Positions 28,601 to 40,600 of a DNA stretch of 64,000 nt are shown one piece after another. Within the stretch, counting starts at the first letter, position 1; each line of letters starts with the position of its first letter. The translations under genes were made by a program, and so were the position numbers. This DNA is from Certhia americana (Eukaryota; Chordata; Aves; Passeriformes; Certhiidae). The notes below the pieces were generated by a model. That model searched no databases and was not told the origin of the DNA. It saw nothing but the letters and a program-made list of their open reading frames with translations. The stretch is taken from assembly GCA_018697195.1 (NCBI GenBank), contig CM031878.1:1964676-2028675 (forward strand), read 5' to 3'.

Positions 28601-31600
28601 AAGTGTTGCATTTAAGCTCAGGAGAAGCTGGAGTCAGAAGCAAAGAGCTTAAGTAACCTTTTCTATTGCAAATAGTGCCAGTATGTGCTTCCCAGGGCTT
28701 ACTGCTGAAATTAAAACCATCTCTCAATTACTTCTTCTGCCTGGTATCTCTGCAAAGACGTTCATCACAATAGCCAGTGAATGCCAGTTGTCTGTCAATC
28801 AAAACAGAATTTGGGACAGTGTCACTTTCCAGCTCTGTTTGGCACCAATGTCCTTCCTGCCTGTCTTAAAACAGAGTAAGGTAACAGCAAGTGATTTGCA
28901 CATCTGCTGTTACTCCTGATACTTCCAGTGGAGAAGTTAGTGTAACACTTGGCCTTTGATATTGCTCTGATTCTCCTCTTTAGTTACAGGGAGACAGCTG
29001 GGAGCAGCAGGCAGTCTGTCCTGGGCAGGTCATACACAATACAGTGGCCAGGATTTCCCTGCTGACCAAGGTCCGAGCAGGTACATAGCTCAAGAGGCTA
29101 CAAAAGCTCTGCTTCTCCACCTGAAAATGCATGGACTATGGGTATCAGTCCAGTTTAATGCTTGTATGGGAGCTCAGACACATCTTCATGAATCTGAGCC
29201 CCTCTGCCAAGGGCTGTTTCATACAGAGGCTTCTGCAGTCTGCTGAATCGTAGCCTTTGGAGAGTGAGGTTAGGGCTAACCTCACATTCATGAGGTTTTT
29301 CTTAAATACATAAAAATGTCATGATTTAATTTCCCTGGTGACTTCTGCCTCCTGCTAAAGGTGTTGTGTCTGTTGAGTCTCCTGTTTACAAATGCTCCCT
29401 GTGCTCTGTTGTAGTTCGACCTCACGCAGTGGTTGAGCGTGGCCAAGCCGCCTCTCTCGGAGCGCACCCAGCTCCTGGAGTCCATTCACTTGGCTCTCAA
29501 TGCATGTGGCCTGGAACCTGAAGAAGATATTTTGATGCCATTTAACATCTTCTGCAAGCATTGGACTAACCTTCTCCAGTATCAGTTCCCAGACCACTAC
29601 AGTGATTTCTTAAGGTTGTTTGTGCAAAGTGAGTATCTGAGGTGATGCATCCTAAGCCTTTGTGCAGAACCCTTCTGGCTTAAAAATATGAACTCTCTGC
29701 AGTGGAGTTAAACTGCAGAATGATTTACACTTCCTTAGGTTTCTACTTAAAGCATTTTTATGTGCCTTGCTATGTGATATGTTTCTGTTAGACATATTGT
29801 AGCTCTTCTGTGGGTCGAGGCACACACATCAGTGACAACAGATTTTTCAGCCCGTGTAACAGGAGAAGGATGGAGGAGAGTCTTCTGTTAATGGAAGCAC
29901 CTATTGATGGTTATGTCATGGTCTGTAATGCAGAACCCTTGTTTTTGATTACCCTTCAATATCAGGCAGAGAGCTGGAGTTATGAAGTTGTGTAACTCAG
30001 ACTGAAATCTGCTGAAAATATCCTGGTTGACATTTGATGCTACTCATATTCTGATGTGCTCCTCAAATGAGAACAAAAGTACTCTTTGTAAAGCCATACC
30101 TGCTGGGGCAGCAGTTATCTTTTAATGTGTTTATGCAGTCAGGTATGTACAAAGTGCCTGGGAAGCTGTCTAAGAAGAGAAACAAGTAAAAGCCAAAAAG
30201 GAAATGTTAACTGGATTACATTTGCAAACTAGAGATAATCTCTCACACTTAAACTTGGGGATTTCAGACTCCCACATTACTGAATTTTTCATGTAACACG
30301 GAAGTCTAATTTCAACCATTTTTGACTTGTTTGGAGAAAGGGACTGACATCTTTCTGGTTTTCACAAATGCTTTCTCTTCTTTCTCCTAAGGCTCATCAG
30401 AGCAACTTCTAAGCCCTGACTGTTGGAAGGCATCACTTCAAGCTTTGGGGTGTGATTCAGCAGTGACTGAGCAGGGCATTTTCAAGAAAAGTGATTCTGC
30501 TGAAGGTCCTGCGGTGAGGGATGCTGCAAAAACTCTCCTCTCCACAGAACAGGTGGGTGCCTCTTGGGTTGATATATATTTTCCAGGTGAGACAGATGCA
30601 CTCCAGTAACAGATAACACTGTTGTGCAGCCTTTCTGCAGCTGATTAATAACTTCCTTCATTTCCAGGTCAGAGAGACAATAGAATGGCTTTCTACATCC
30701 TTCTGCAAACTCCGTCTGGCCTCGGTGGACTTCAGGACTTTTGGCCTGTTTTCAAAATGGACTCCTTATGTGCCTGAGGTGAACACATTCCTGGAGTATC
30801 TCATTAAACGACTGATTGACACTGAAGTTGCTAATTTAGCCCAAGAGCCTGTTGGCAGTAGTAGAATTTTAGCAGGTAATGTGTCTTAAAAGCAAATTAC
30901 TTAAGAACAGACACCTGATTTCTCTAATTCCCTCTGTCAAGGGCCGTTGAAACATACAGTAAAATTTTCTTGCTTTGCATTTGTGCAATAATGATAATAT
31001 TAAAATACAGATGGGAAATGTTGCTGCTACTTCCTGTTGATGTAAGACTTTATGCTTTATAATCTGAGAGGAAGCTTTTTTCTATTTGAGCTTGCTTCAA
31101 AATTATTTTATGAGGTGATTGTATTTTCTTCAAGAAAAATAATCTTTTGCACTGAGCAGAGGTTTGGAAGGAGACTCTACTGAATCTCCTCATGCATGAT
31201 TTAGATCTGGAGAAAGTTGGCTTTTATTTTAATTTTTAATTAATTTTAATTAACACATTTTAATATGTGCAGGTTTAAAGTGTGAATCACTATTGCCCCC
31301 ACAATCTCTGGTGTGTTGTTAAAGTTATATTAATAAAACATCTTAATAATGCAAAAATGCTTATGATGGTTTTTAAAACAGCCCTATTATTAACTAGAGT
31401 TATTATTAAACATACTGTATTTTAAGTTTTTATTTGACCAGAAAGGACTGATTGAATGGTTGGACTCAATGATCTTAGAGGTCTTTTCCAGTCTTAATTA
31501 TTCTATAATTCTGTTAGAATGATATTCTATGGAAAGGATATTATATGCAAATTTAGAAAAGTGTAATATGTCCACTGTTTTTGAAGGATAAAAGCAACTT

Positions 31601-34600
31601 CATTTTGTTTCCTTTTAGCCTTGCAGTCCTTGTATTCAACCATTGCTGGTCTCTTTAAACCATGGATACTGGTCTTGGAGAAAGAAGATGCAAGGTATAT
31701 ATTGTATTTTAAAATTACATTAATTTTTGCTAAAGTAGGGACTTTAGTCCCTACTTTATTTCATTATTACCTAGTTTTTAATAATTTGTGATTGTCTTTA
31801 TTTAATTATTTATTTAATTATTTATTTAAATAACTCTCATTTTGTAATTTCCTTAGTAATTACAGAACTACTTCATGACCTACATCAAATTTTCCGTGGT
31901 TTATAAGAATAATTATTTTAGATATGAGAAAGATCCTATAATAATATGATCAGAGCTTGATTATTTGAAGGATTTCACTCATTTTTAAAAGCACTGAAAC
32001 TTGAATTACAGATTTCCTTTTTTTTAGTTTCCATATCTGTAATACCTGTTTAAAAAAAAATAAAAAAGCCAAACAAATGCAACCCCAAATGCCAGTGGTA
32101 TATAAAGAAGCTTTAGGCTAAGTGATTGCTGTGATGATTTACTACCTTACGTAACTTCACGTGAAAAGTTAAGTTATGCTAATGTACATTCAAATTTTAC
32201 TTTCTTTCAAAATTAAAAGCTTTTGGAGTTGTGAGTGCACCTTCAGCACTGAAGTTAGAAGGCTGTCTGCAGTTGGTGAATAATGATATTGAGATGCTTT
32301 TGTTTTAATTCCATTATGAAATATCAGACAAGTAATTTCTGCTTACTCAGTGGATCTTCAGTGAGATAGTGAACTATGCAGCTGTTCTAAGGAAGAAGAG
32401 GAGAGTCCCAAAAAGCTGAAATTGAGAGGACTGCTGATACCTGTGCTTCACTGCTTTAGAATATTTAAATTGCAAATGTTTATGCTTAGGTGACTGAACA
32501 CTGAAATTTGTGTTGTGCTTCTTTTCAGTAGCCAGCCCTGCTACCCTTGGTTGGAGAGTGACACTCCTGTAGCCTCCACTGTGGTCTGTTTGTTTGCAGA
32601 TTGCATCAAGCTTTTGCATGACAGCTTCAAAGGTGAGTATCAAGTCCTAAGCCTCCACACTTGTTGATTTGGAGAAGAGAAATACAAAAGTTTAGTGTGC
32701 ATTTTTATCTTTGAGTGTATTTTAGTGTAACTTACAAGGTTTTTGTCTTCAGAAATAGACTTTCTTTGAAATCAAGTTTTATCTGATTTTTTTTCTGTTG
32801 TTAATTCAGCTATTTTCTTTGATTCTAGAAAAACTGTTGCCAAGCCACCATGGGGCTCTCTGGTTACACCTAATGCATTACTGTGAGTGTTGCACAGCCC
32901 CCAAAATGCCAGAGTTTATTCTCTATGCTTTCCACACGGAGTTCAGAAGGCTTCCATGGAAGGAAATGCATCCAGACCAGATGCTTATGGAAGAGTTCTT
33001 TAAAGTGAGTTCATGGCATCTGTTGAATTAAGTTCATAGTCAGTGCTGCCCTTGAAAATGGCTGGTGAGCAGGAGACAGTTCTTCTAGCAAGTAGGCTTT
33101 TAAAGTGTGGTTTTTGCATCTGCAGCTGCTCAATTTGTGATGGATTTTTGTGAAGGAGTGCTTTTGAGTCTTAGACAAAGTTGTGGGGAGCTGCACAGCT
33201 CCCTCTTTGTTGGTCTGCTGGAATGTCTCATTTATTGCGTGTGTATTTGATGATTTTAGTTAGATTTAATGTATTTTGCTATTGCTGTGTTGTTCTCACT
33301 TCTGAGTCATCTGAGACAAGGTAAAGCTGCAAGAGAGGAAAAGAAATGATGGAGAAAAGACATTTGTCTGCTCCTCTTCTGACCTAAAATGCTGCTGTAG
33401 ATTTATATTTGGCTAAGGAACTGTAAAATGTAAATGTTTTTATATCTTACATTGTTTTATGCAGCTGTCTTTTTTTCCCTTTCTCCTTCCTAGATCGAAA
33501 GAGGCAGCCCCAAGAGTTGTTTCTTGTTCTTGGGTTATGTTTTATGTGAAGTAAACTGGGTCAGTGTTCTCTCTGATGCCTGGAATCCCAACCCTCACCC
33601 TCAGACTCACAGCATGATTGTCTGTTTGCTGTATATGATGGTGCTGTTGGCAAAGGAGGAGCAGCTTATAGGTGAAGAGGTAATTTTTGTGATAGTTCAT
33701 ACCCATCTCTTAAAAGAAAAATACTCCTTTACTAGAAAGGACACAAGATGTGACTAAATCCAATTCATTACTTCTGGAGGATTCTTCAGAGGGCCTTGAT
33801 CATCTTCAAGAAGTCCCATTTCACTTCTGTCAGCTTTCTTCCACTTGTAATATCTTCTGCTCTCCATTTCCTCTGAGGCATTTCAAGGTGCTGCACCAAG
33901 ATGTCACCAGCAGCCTTTGACCATTATTGTATTTCAGTTTAGGAAAATTACCAGAGTTCATGTGCTTTGACCTGAATGTGTTTGCTTATCAAAAGCTTCT
34001 CAAGCTTCAGAAGATAGCTGTTTGTACATGGTGTGAGTCAGCCTCAGGAATTCCCTCCTTCCCTCCAGCAGTGTGTTAAACTGAGTTACTGGCAGGAGGT
34101 TTTTGCCTTCTAGAGCACTCCTGTTACACTTTGATCTAAATCTCAAAACTTTCTCATCCCTGTGTTCCAGGGCATGAGCAACCTGAGGAGTGCTTGTTGT
34201 ACCAGTGTCACGTTGCTGTAGAAGTACTGTAATTTGGGTTAGTTCTAGACTGTCACCACAATTCCAGTGTTTGTTCATTCAAAAACTTTTAAAAACATAG
34301 AATAGAATACAGAATATCCTGAGCTGGAAGTAATCATTGAGTTCAACTCCTGCCCCTGCACAGACACCCCAACAACCCCACCCTGTGCATCCCTGAGAGC
34401 ATTGTCCAAACAATGTCCTGGAGCTCTGGCAGCCTTGGGAATATGACCACTCCCTGGGGAGCCTGGGCAGTGCCCACCACCCTCAGAGGGAAGAACCTTT
34501 CCCTGTTTTCCAATCTAAACTTCTGACACAGCTCCATGCTAGTTGGTGTTTCTCTGTGTCCACGGGGCTCTTTTTCACTGCAGATGTTTAAGAATAGATG

Positions 34601-37600
34601 GGATCTGTTCATAGACAGAGAGACTTTTAGATCTGCTGGCTTGCACTGCCTGTGTGAGCTGTGGGACTGCTGTGCTGTTGAGGTGGTATTTATGAGAGTA
34701 AGCACATGAGGAGTCCCCCAGGTTGATGGATAATTCACTAAATGGGAAATTGAGGGACACAGTTTCTCCTGCAAACTTGCATTAATGTATTTTAAAAATA
34801 TTTTAATGCCTCTTTTAAACCTGTACTGAAGTGACTTCAACTTGAAGGGTATCCATATCTTTCTAGCTGTCTTTACATGTTTACATGTCAAATTTTAACA
34901 TTTTTCACAGACTTGTATTTGGGTAGTGCTGCTTCAACAGTCTAAATTCAGTTCTGCAAATGCTAGAGATGGAATACTTTTGTTAGCTTACTGCTTGAAT
35001 GAGGAATTGCTTTTCCAGCAGACTCCCTAAGGTCATCTATTTCTGTGGGTTTTTAGCTCCATCTCCTTCAAATTCTGATGCCAGAGCTTCCTTCCAATAT
35101 TGAGTATTGTAAGTATGAATTGAAAACTGCAGATGTGGTGTAGCTTAAACAGATGTCTTTAAATCTTCAGGAATCTCCACTCATAAATCTTCTTGGACAG
35201 ACCAGCTCCCTTCCTTGGCAGCTTGTGGGCATTTCATCTTATGAAAGCATCGTCAGCTACTGCAACAGTCACTACCCTCCCTCTGTTATCCTTGCTAAGG
35301 ATGCTGGAGCTGAACTGATCGTGAAGCTTCTGAAAATCTCAGCAGGCTTTGGGGCATCCTCAGATAGTCACATTCACCTTGTGAGTTGAACCAGTTTTGG
35401 AGCATCTCCTTGCTGTTCTTGGCTTTTGCAAAGTTCTGTTTGTGTATTATGGAATATGGAAAGAGTTCTAGGTGTGATTTTTCTTTTTTTTTTTTCTCCC
35501 TAATCGATTTTAATTTTGTTTGACAGGATGCAACACTGAAGTGCCGAGCGTACATTCGCCAGGTGGTTCAGTTCCTCAGCACCTTAGAACAAAGTGGAAA
35601 GATAACCCTTGCAGTTTTGGAACAAGAAATGGCCAAGTTACTAGATGATGTAGTCATCTTTAATCCCCCAGGTTTGTGTTGAGGAAGTGGCAAATTACTT
35701 TAAAGCTGTCAAAATCCTTTATTCCGCTGAGTGGGTTGATGAACATCTGTGATGATTTAATTATTTACATTACTGTCATGTCTTCCTTGTGGGCAGCAGG
35801 GCATGGTGCTTTGGTGATATATACATAGATGATATATTAGGTATATTAGCACAAAGCAAAAATAGGAATCTTGCCCTACAGAGCTGTCAAGAGTGACAGA
35901 ACCAACATTAAAAACAGGGGTTATGTTAGTGAGTAAAACTGGCTGATATACAGGAGCTTAAGAGATTAATTTTTTTGTCATCTGGTGGTTTGGGTTTTTT
36001 TCTAATTTTTATTTTACTTGTTATTTATCTCTTTTTTAAAGGGAAGAATGGCACAAATACAGTCTTCTGGTTCTGAGGGATCGGGGGTAATGGGTAGAAA
36101 CTGAAAGTGGAGAAGATAATACTAGGTATTAGGAATAAATTCTTACTGTGAAGGTGGTGAGGCCCTGGCACAGGTTGCCCAGGGAAGCTGGGGATGCCTT
36201 TACCCAGGCAGTGCTCCAGGCCACATTGGGTAAGGTCTTGAGCAACCTGATCTAGTGGAAGTCACCCTGCCTATGGCAGGAGGGTTGGAACCTAAGTGAT
36301 ATTTAAAGTCCCTTCCAGCTCTTAGTATTTTATGATTCTGTGACTCAGAAGTGGTTCTAAATTGTAAAACCAGGAAAACTTGACAGCATTGAAGTAGAAG
36401 AGGTGTCCTGGTGTACCCTAGGTGGTGTACCCTAGTTGTATAATGTGTCCAGACACCCAGGATTGTGTGTTTAGATAATCTAGATCTTATTTTTAGTACT
36501 AGTACCATCTTGAGGTTTCTCTGTCAAGCTATGAGGTCAGGTGAAATCCTGTGTCTTGCTGTACTCCACAGAAATGGTTGTGGGGGGTCGTGTCTCGAGG
36601 AAGATGCTTTCCCCGGTGTCCACAGCAAGTGTCCAGTGGTGAAGCTGAATCTGGGTTCCAGTGTCTCTTCACTGAAAGGCTTCTCTGGTTTGTGCCTTGC
36701 AGACATGGATCTGCAGACGCGTCACCTGGCCCTCAGCAGCCTGTTCATGGAGACACTGATGATGCTGAACAACTCCAGCATCAGCACGGCCGAGTCTCTG
36801 CGGGGCAGCCTGCGCAGGTGGATTGACAGCAGAGTGCAGGGGCTGCTGGCCATGCCCCTCCTCACGGCTGCGTGCCACAGCCTGGCCTCCGTGCGCCACA
36901 TGGCCGAGACCACCGAGGCCTGCATCACTTCCTACTTCAGCGACGGTAGGAGCCTGTCTCTGCCTCACAGCCTCTGGGCAGGCTGGGATGCTACTGAGCA
37001 CAAATTGTCTGGAATTATGGGCTGGTTCGGGTTGGAAAGGTCATTAAAGATCATCTTGTTCCAGCCCCTCTGCCGTGGGGAAATGGCTTCACACTGTCAC
37101 AAGGGTGGATGGGGTGTGAGACAGAAATTTTTACCTGTTAGGTGGGCAGGCCCTGGCACAGGTAGCCCAGAGAAGCTGTGGCTGTCCCATCCCTGGAAAT
37201 GTCCAAGGCCAGGTTGGATGGATGTCCCAGGAGCAACCTCGGACAGTGGAAGGTGTCTCTGCCCGTGGCAGGGGATGGTATCAGATGGTCTTTTATGACC
37301 CTTCCAACCCAAACCATTCTGGGATTCTGTGATTGTAGTTTGGGTCTTACAGGTGCTCTAACCCATCTCTGTGACAACCAATTTGTTGCCATTTTTCCAG
37401 CTAAAGTGGAGGACTTTATAAAGAAAGAAACACCCCAAGGCAACTAAAGACATTTTTCCCCTCCTCTAGTGTCCTGTAGGCTAATTTAAGAAAAAAATAC
37501 TCTGGTTTAGTAAAACCCTGAAAGTGTGGTATGTGTAGTTTTTTTTTTTTTCTTTTCTTTATTTTTTCTGCTAACATAATCCTTGTGGAACTACATTTTT

Positions 37601-40600
37601 ATTTCTTTCACTATGTGTGGGATTTCAGTACACCTGAGGGAAATACTTCTGATTCCATTGCTAAAACGTTCAAATTTTCGTCCTGGCTGAATGCTGGGAA
37701 AATACCTCACCTTGACCTCAAGGAGGTGCCCTATGATAGTGGAATTTTTCTGTTCTCTCAACCAGAGTTGCAAGACATACTGATTACCTGAAAAAAGCTA
37801 AACCAGCCCAGATTCTCTTAACTAGTAGTCCTGGTTCTTAGGTTCTACCAAGTGCTGCTTTCTCACATGCTTTTTGTTCTTCCCTTTTGCTTTACTCAAA
37901 GATTCCACTCACCACCAGGAATTAGGCTGGGGCCCTATACTTGCTTCCCTTCAAGTTCCTGAGCTAACCATGGAAGAATTCCTGCAGGAGTGCCTGTCTT
38001 TAGGAAGTTACTTGACTCTCTATGTCTACCTTCTGCAATGCCTGAACACTGACCAAACCCTTACAAATGAAATGAAAATTCTGCTGACCATCAGCAAATG
38101 GATGGAGCAAGTGTATCCCAGGTATGAAACAAACCTTCTGAATGGGCCTGGACTTTTGGATTATTATTATTATTATTTAAAGTTTATTTAGAGTTGTATA
38201 GCTGGTATAATTAGGTAGCACTGGTTAATTAAGTTAATTTTAACAGAGTGCTGGATGAAATGATCTGTCCTTCTGTATCTACTAATACAGGGTCTGCCCA
38301 TCTGTAGTGCCAAGAGAAAGTAGTTGTGGTGGTTAAATGGAAGAAGGAATTAAATCTGCTAGAAAATTAGTGAGTTTCAGTCATTTTTCAGTCAGATGAG
38401 CTTGATTCCAATGACAGCCCAGATTTGTGCTCCGTTAAAAGGACTCAAAACAAACCCTGAATTGTTCTGGGTTCCACTTCCCAGTGTGTCCACAAGGTGG
38501 GATGAGTTATGTGCTGAATTTTCAGTCTGGCACTGAGAGACCTGGTGTTGAAAGCTGCTGGATGGGGACTGTGCAGCAGCTCTGAACCAAACCTGGAGCC
38601 AGTGGATTTGCTGGGATGCCCAGGGTTAGTGGCCTGTATTGCTGTAAAACATCTTAGATAACTGGGTTCTGAGGGGAAAGGATGCATAGCTTTGGGGTCA
38701 AAATAAAAATATTTAATGCATGTAACAGCTGCAGTTAGAGTTGCCGGTGAAATTGCCAGGATTTAGAAAACCTGATTATTATTTTCCCATGTTAATGTTT
38801 ATAATGTTCATATTTTCTGTAAGAGAACAATTTGGAAAAATGTGTGTTCCCACTGTTTCTTGAAATTCAAAAAATACTTTCGCTGTGGTAGGTACTGTAG
38901 TAATGTCATTTCCAAGGTATGAAGGAAACAGCAAAGCCACCATTATAAAGCAGATTAAACCTTGCTCTAAACATCAGATCTGAGATGGCCTGCAATGTGA
39001 AACGACTGGGAGGAGTAATGTGAGGATAGTCAGATGTAGGGAACTCGTGCTGGTGCTTCATGTGGAAAATCTGAGCTTGTTAACTTAAGCTGCCAGCTGT
39101 TTGGGGAAAGATTAAAAATAGCATAGGGAGAACTTCACTTTGGGCTTTACTCAACAGAAAGCTTCAATGTTTCCTTTTCTCAAGGATCATATTAAATATC
39201 TAAATTGTTGTGGTAACATCGTCCAGTACTTCCCAAAGTGTTTTATTGGTAAGTAAAGAAAAGAACAAACGAGTACAGATACAGCATTATTCCTTTTGTG
39301 CCAAGTCTTAGGCAAGTTTAAATCCACTTACGACTGCAGTATCATTTATTTCCAGTTGTAAAGCTTAAAAGGAAGCACTTTTCTTTGTCCGGTTACAGGC
39401 CCTTAAAACCTGAAATGGATCAAGTCCATAACAGTAGCAGTCACAGCAGTATAATAACTGATGGGGTAGTATAGTTATGCTGTCCTCATGTGATAAAATT
39501 AGCTGTTATTAATTTACAAGCTGAATTCGTCATGGACCTAATGGGGAAGGAAATAAACTTCTTAAGCTGTGCATTTGACTCTTTAATTTCTATCTTCTCT
39601 TACTATTTTCTTTAAATTTTACCTAAAGCTCACCAAAGGAAGAGGCAAAGCTGTTTCTCTGGTGGCATAAAGCCATGCAGTTATCCTTGGTGCAGCTGGA
39701 GCAAGATGACCCCGTTCTGATTGAATCTGTCGTCCGGACCCTGCTGTCCATCCAGGGCCGGCAGAGCCAGCTGGCTGAAGAGAGACTCACTTCTGGAATA
39801 CTTGGTGCTATTGGGTTAGGCAGGAGGTCTCCTTTGTCACCCAGGTGAGGGCTGAAGCTGTGTTGAATTAATTGGTTTGAGGCATGGCGTTAAAGAAACT
39901 GCAGCATGGGTGCAGAATGCCCAGTCTGAGTCCAGTGCAGGGTTAGAAGATGATCAGAACCCACATTGCCCCCAGATCTGTCGTGTTCTTTGGGCCTGTC
40001 ACAGAAATAGCACAGTGAGTGGGTTAATCAGGTTAAGAAGCAGGTATGAACCTCTGCAAAGGTTGTGGTGAAAAAGAAAAGAAAATGCAGTTCTAAATCT
40101 GACTTAGTGTCCAGCTCAAGCAAAGTTTGTAGGCAGACTACTTGCTAGAGGAAGGTACTTCCACCTGGTCTATAGAAAATGATTTCAGTTGACTTCCCAA
40201 GATTTTGTGTAAAAACATTGGAATTTCTGTCCCAACCTTGAGGTATTGGAAATGTTAAGAGATGCACAAAGGAGCCTGTGTTTGCTTGTAATTCACTTTA
40301 CCTTCTAAATAGAGACACCCAGTTTGATTGTTAGATGTCAAAATCAAGTTCACTCTGGAGAGAATTTTCTCTGCTGAGAGAAAAAAATGCACACATTTGT
40401 GGAACAACAATTCAATCCTGTGCCTAAACATAACTTTGTGTTTATAAAGACCTTTTGGGATGCAGTACTGTTAAAAATGCTTTGAATTTCTTGGTATCAT
40501 TCAATTAATCCCTTGATTTGGGTGATAGGAATGTTTTACATTCTGTCACCTGAGGAGTATTTCAGGTGGGAGGTGAGGAGTATTTCAGCTAGGCTTGAAA

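Noticed and set aside
34343..34891. 182-codon - strand open frame
   Set aside because: It starts beyond and runs through a reverse CR1 fragment in an EPG5 intron, with no splice or protein pattern.
36465..37298. 277-codon + strand open frame
   Set aside because: It reads through intron, the EPG5 exon 36703-36945 and a CR1 copy. Only the exon part, with its splice sites, is coding.
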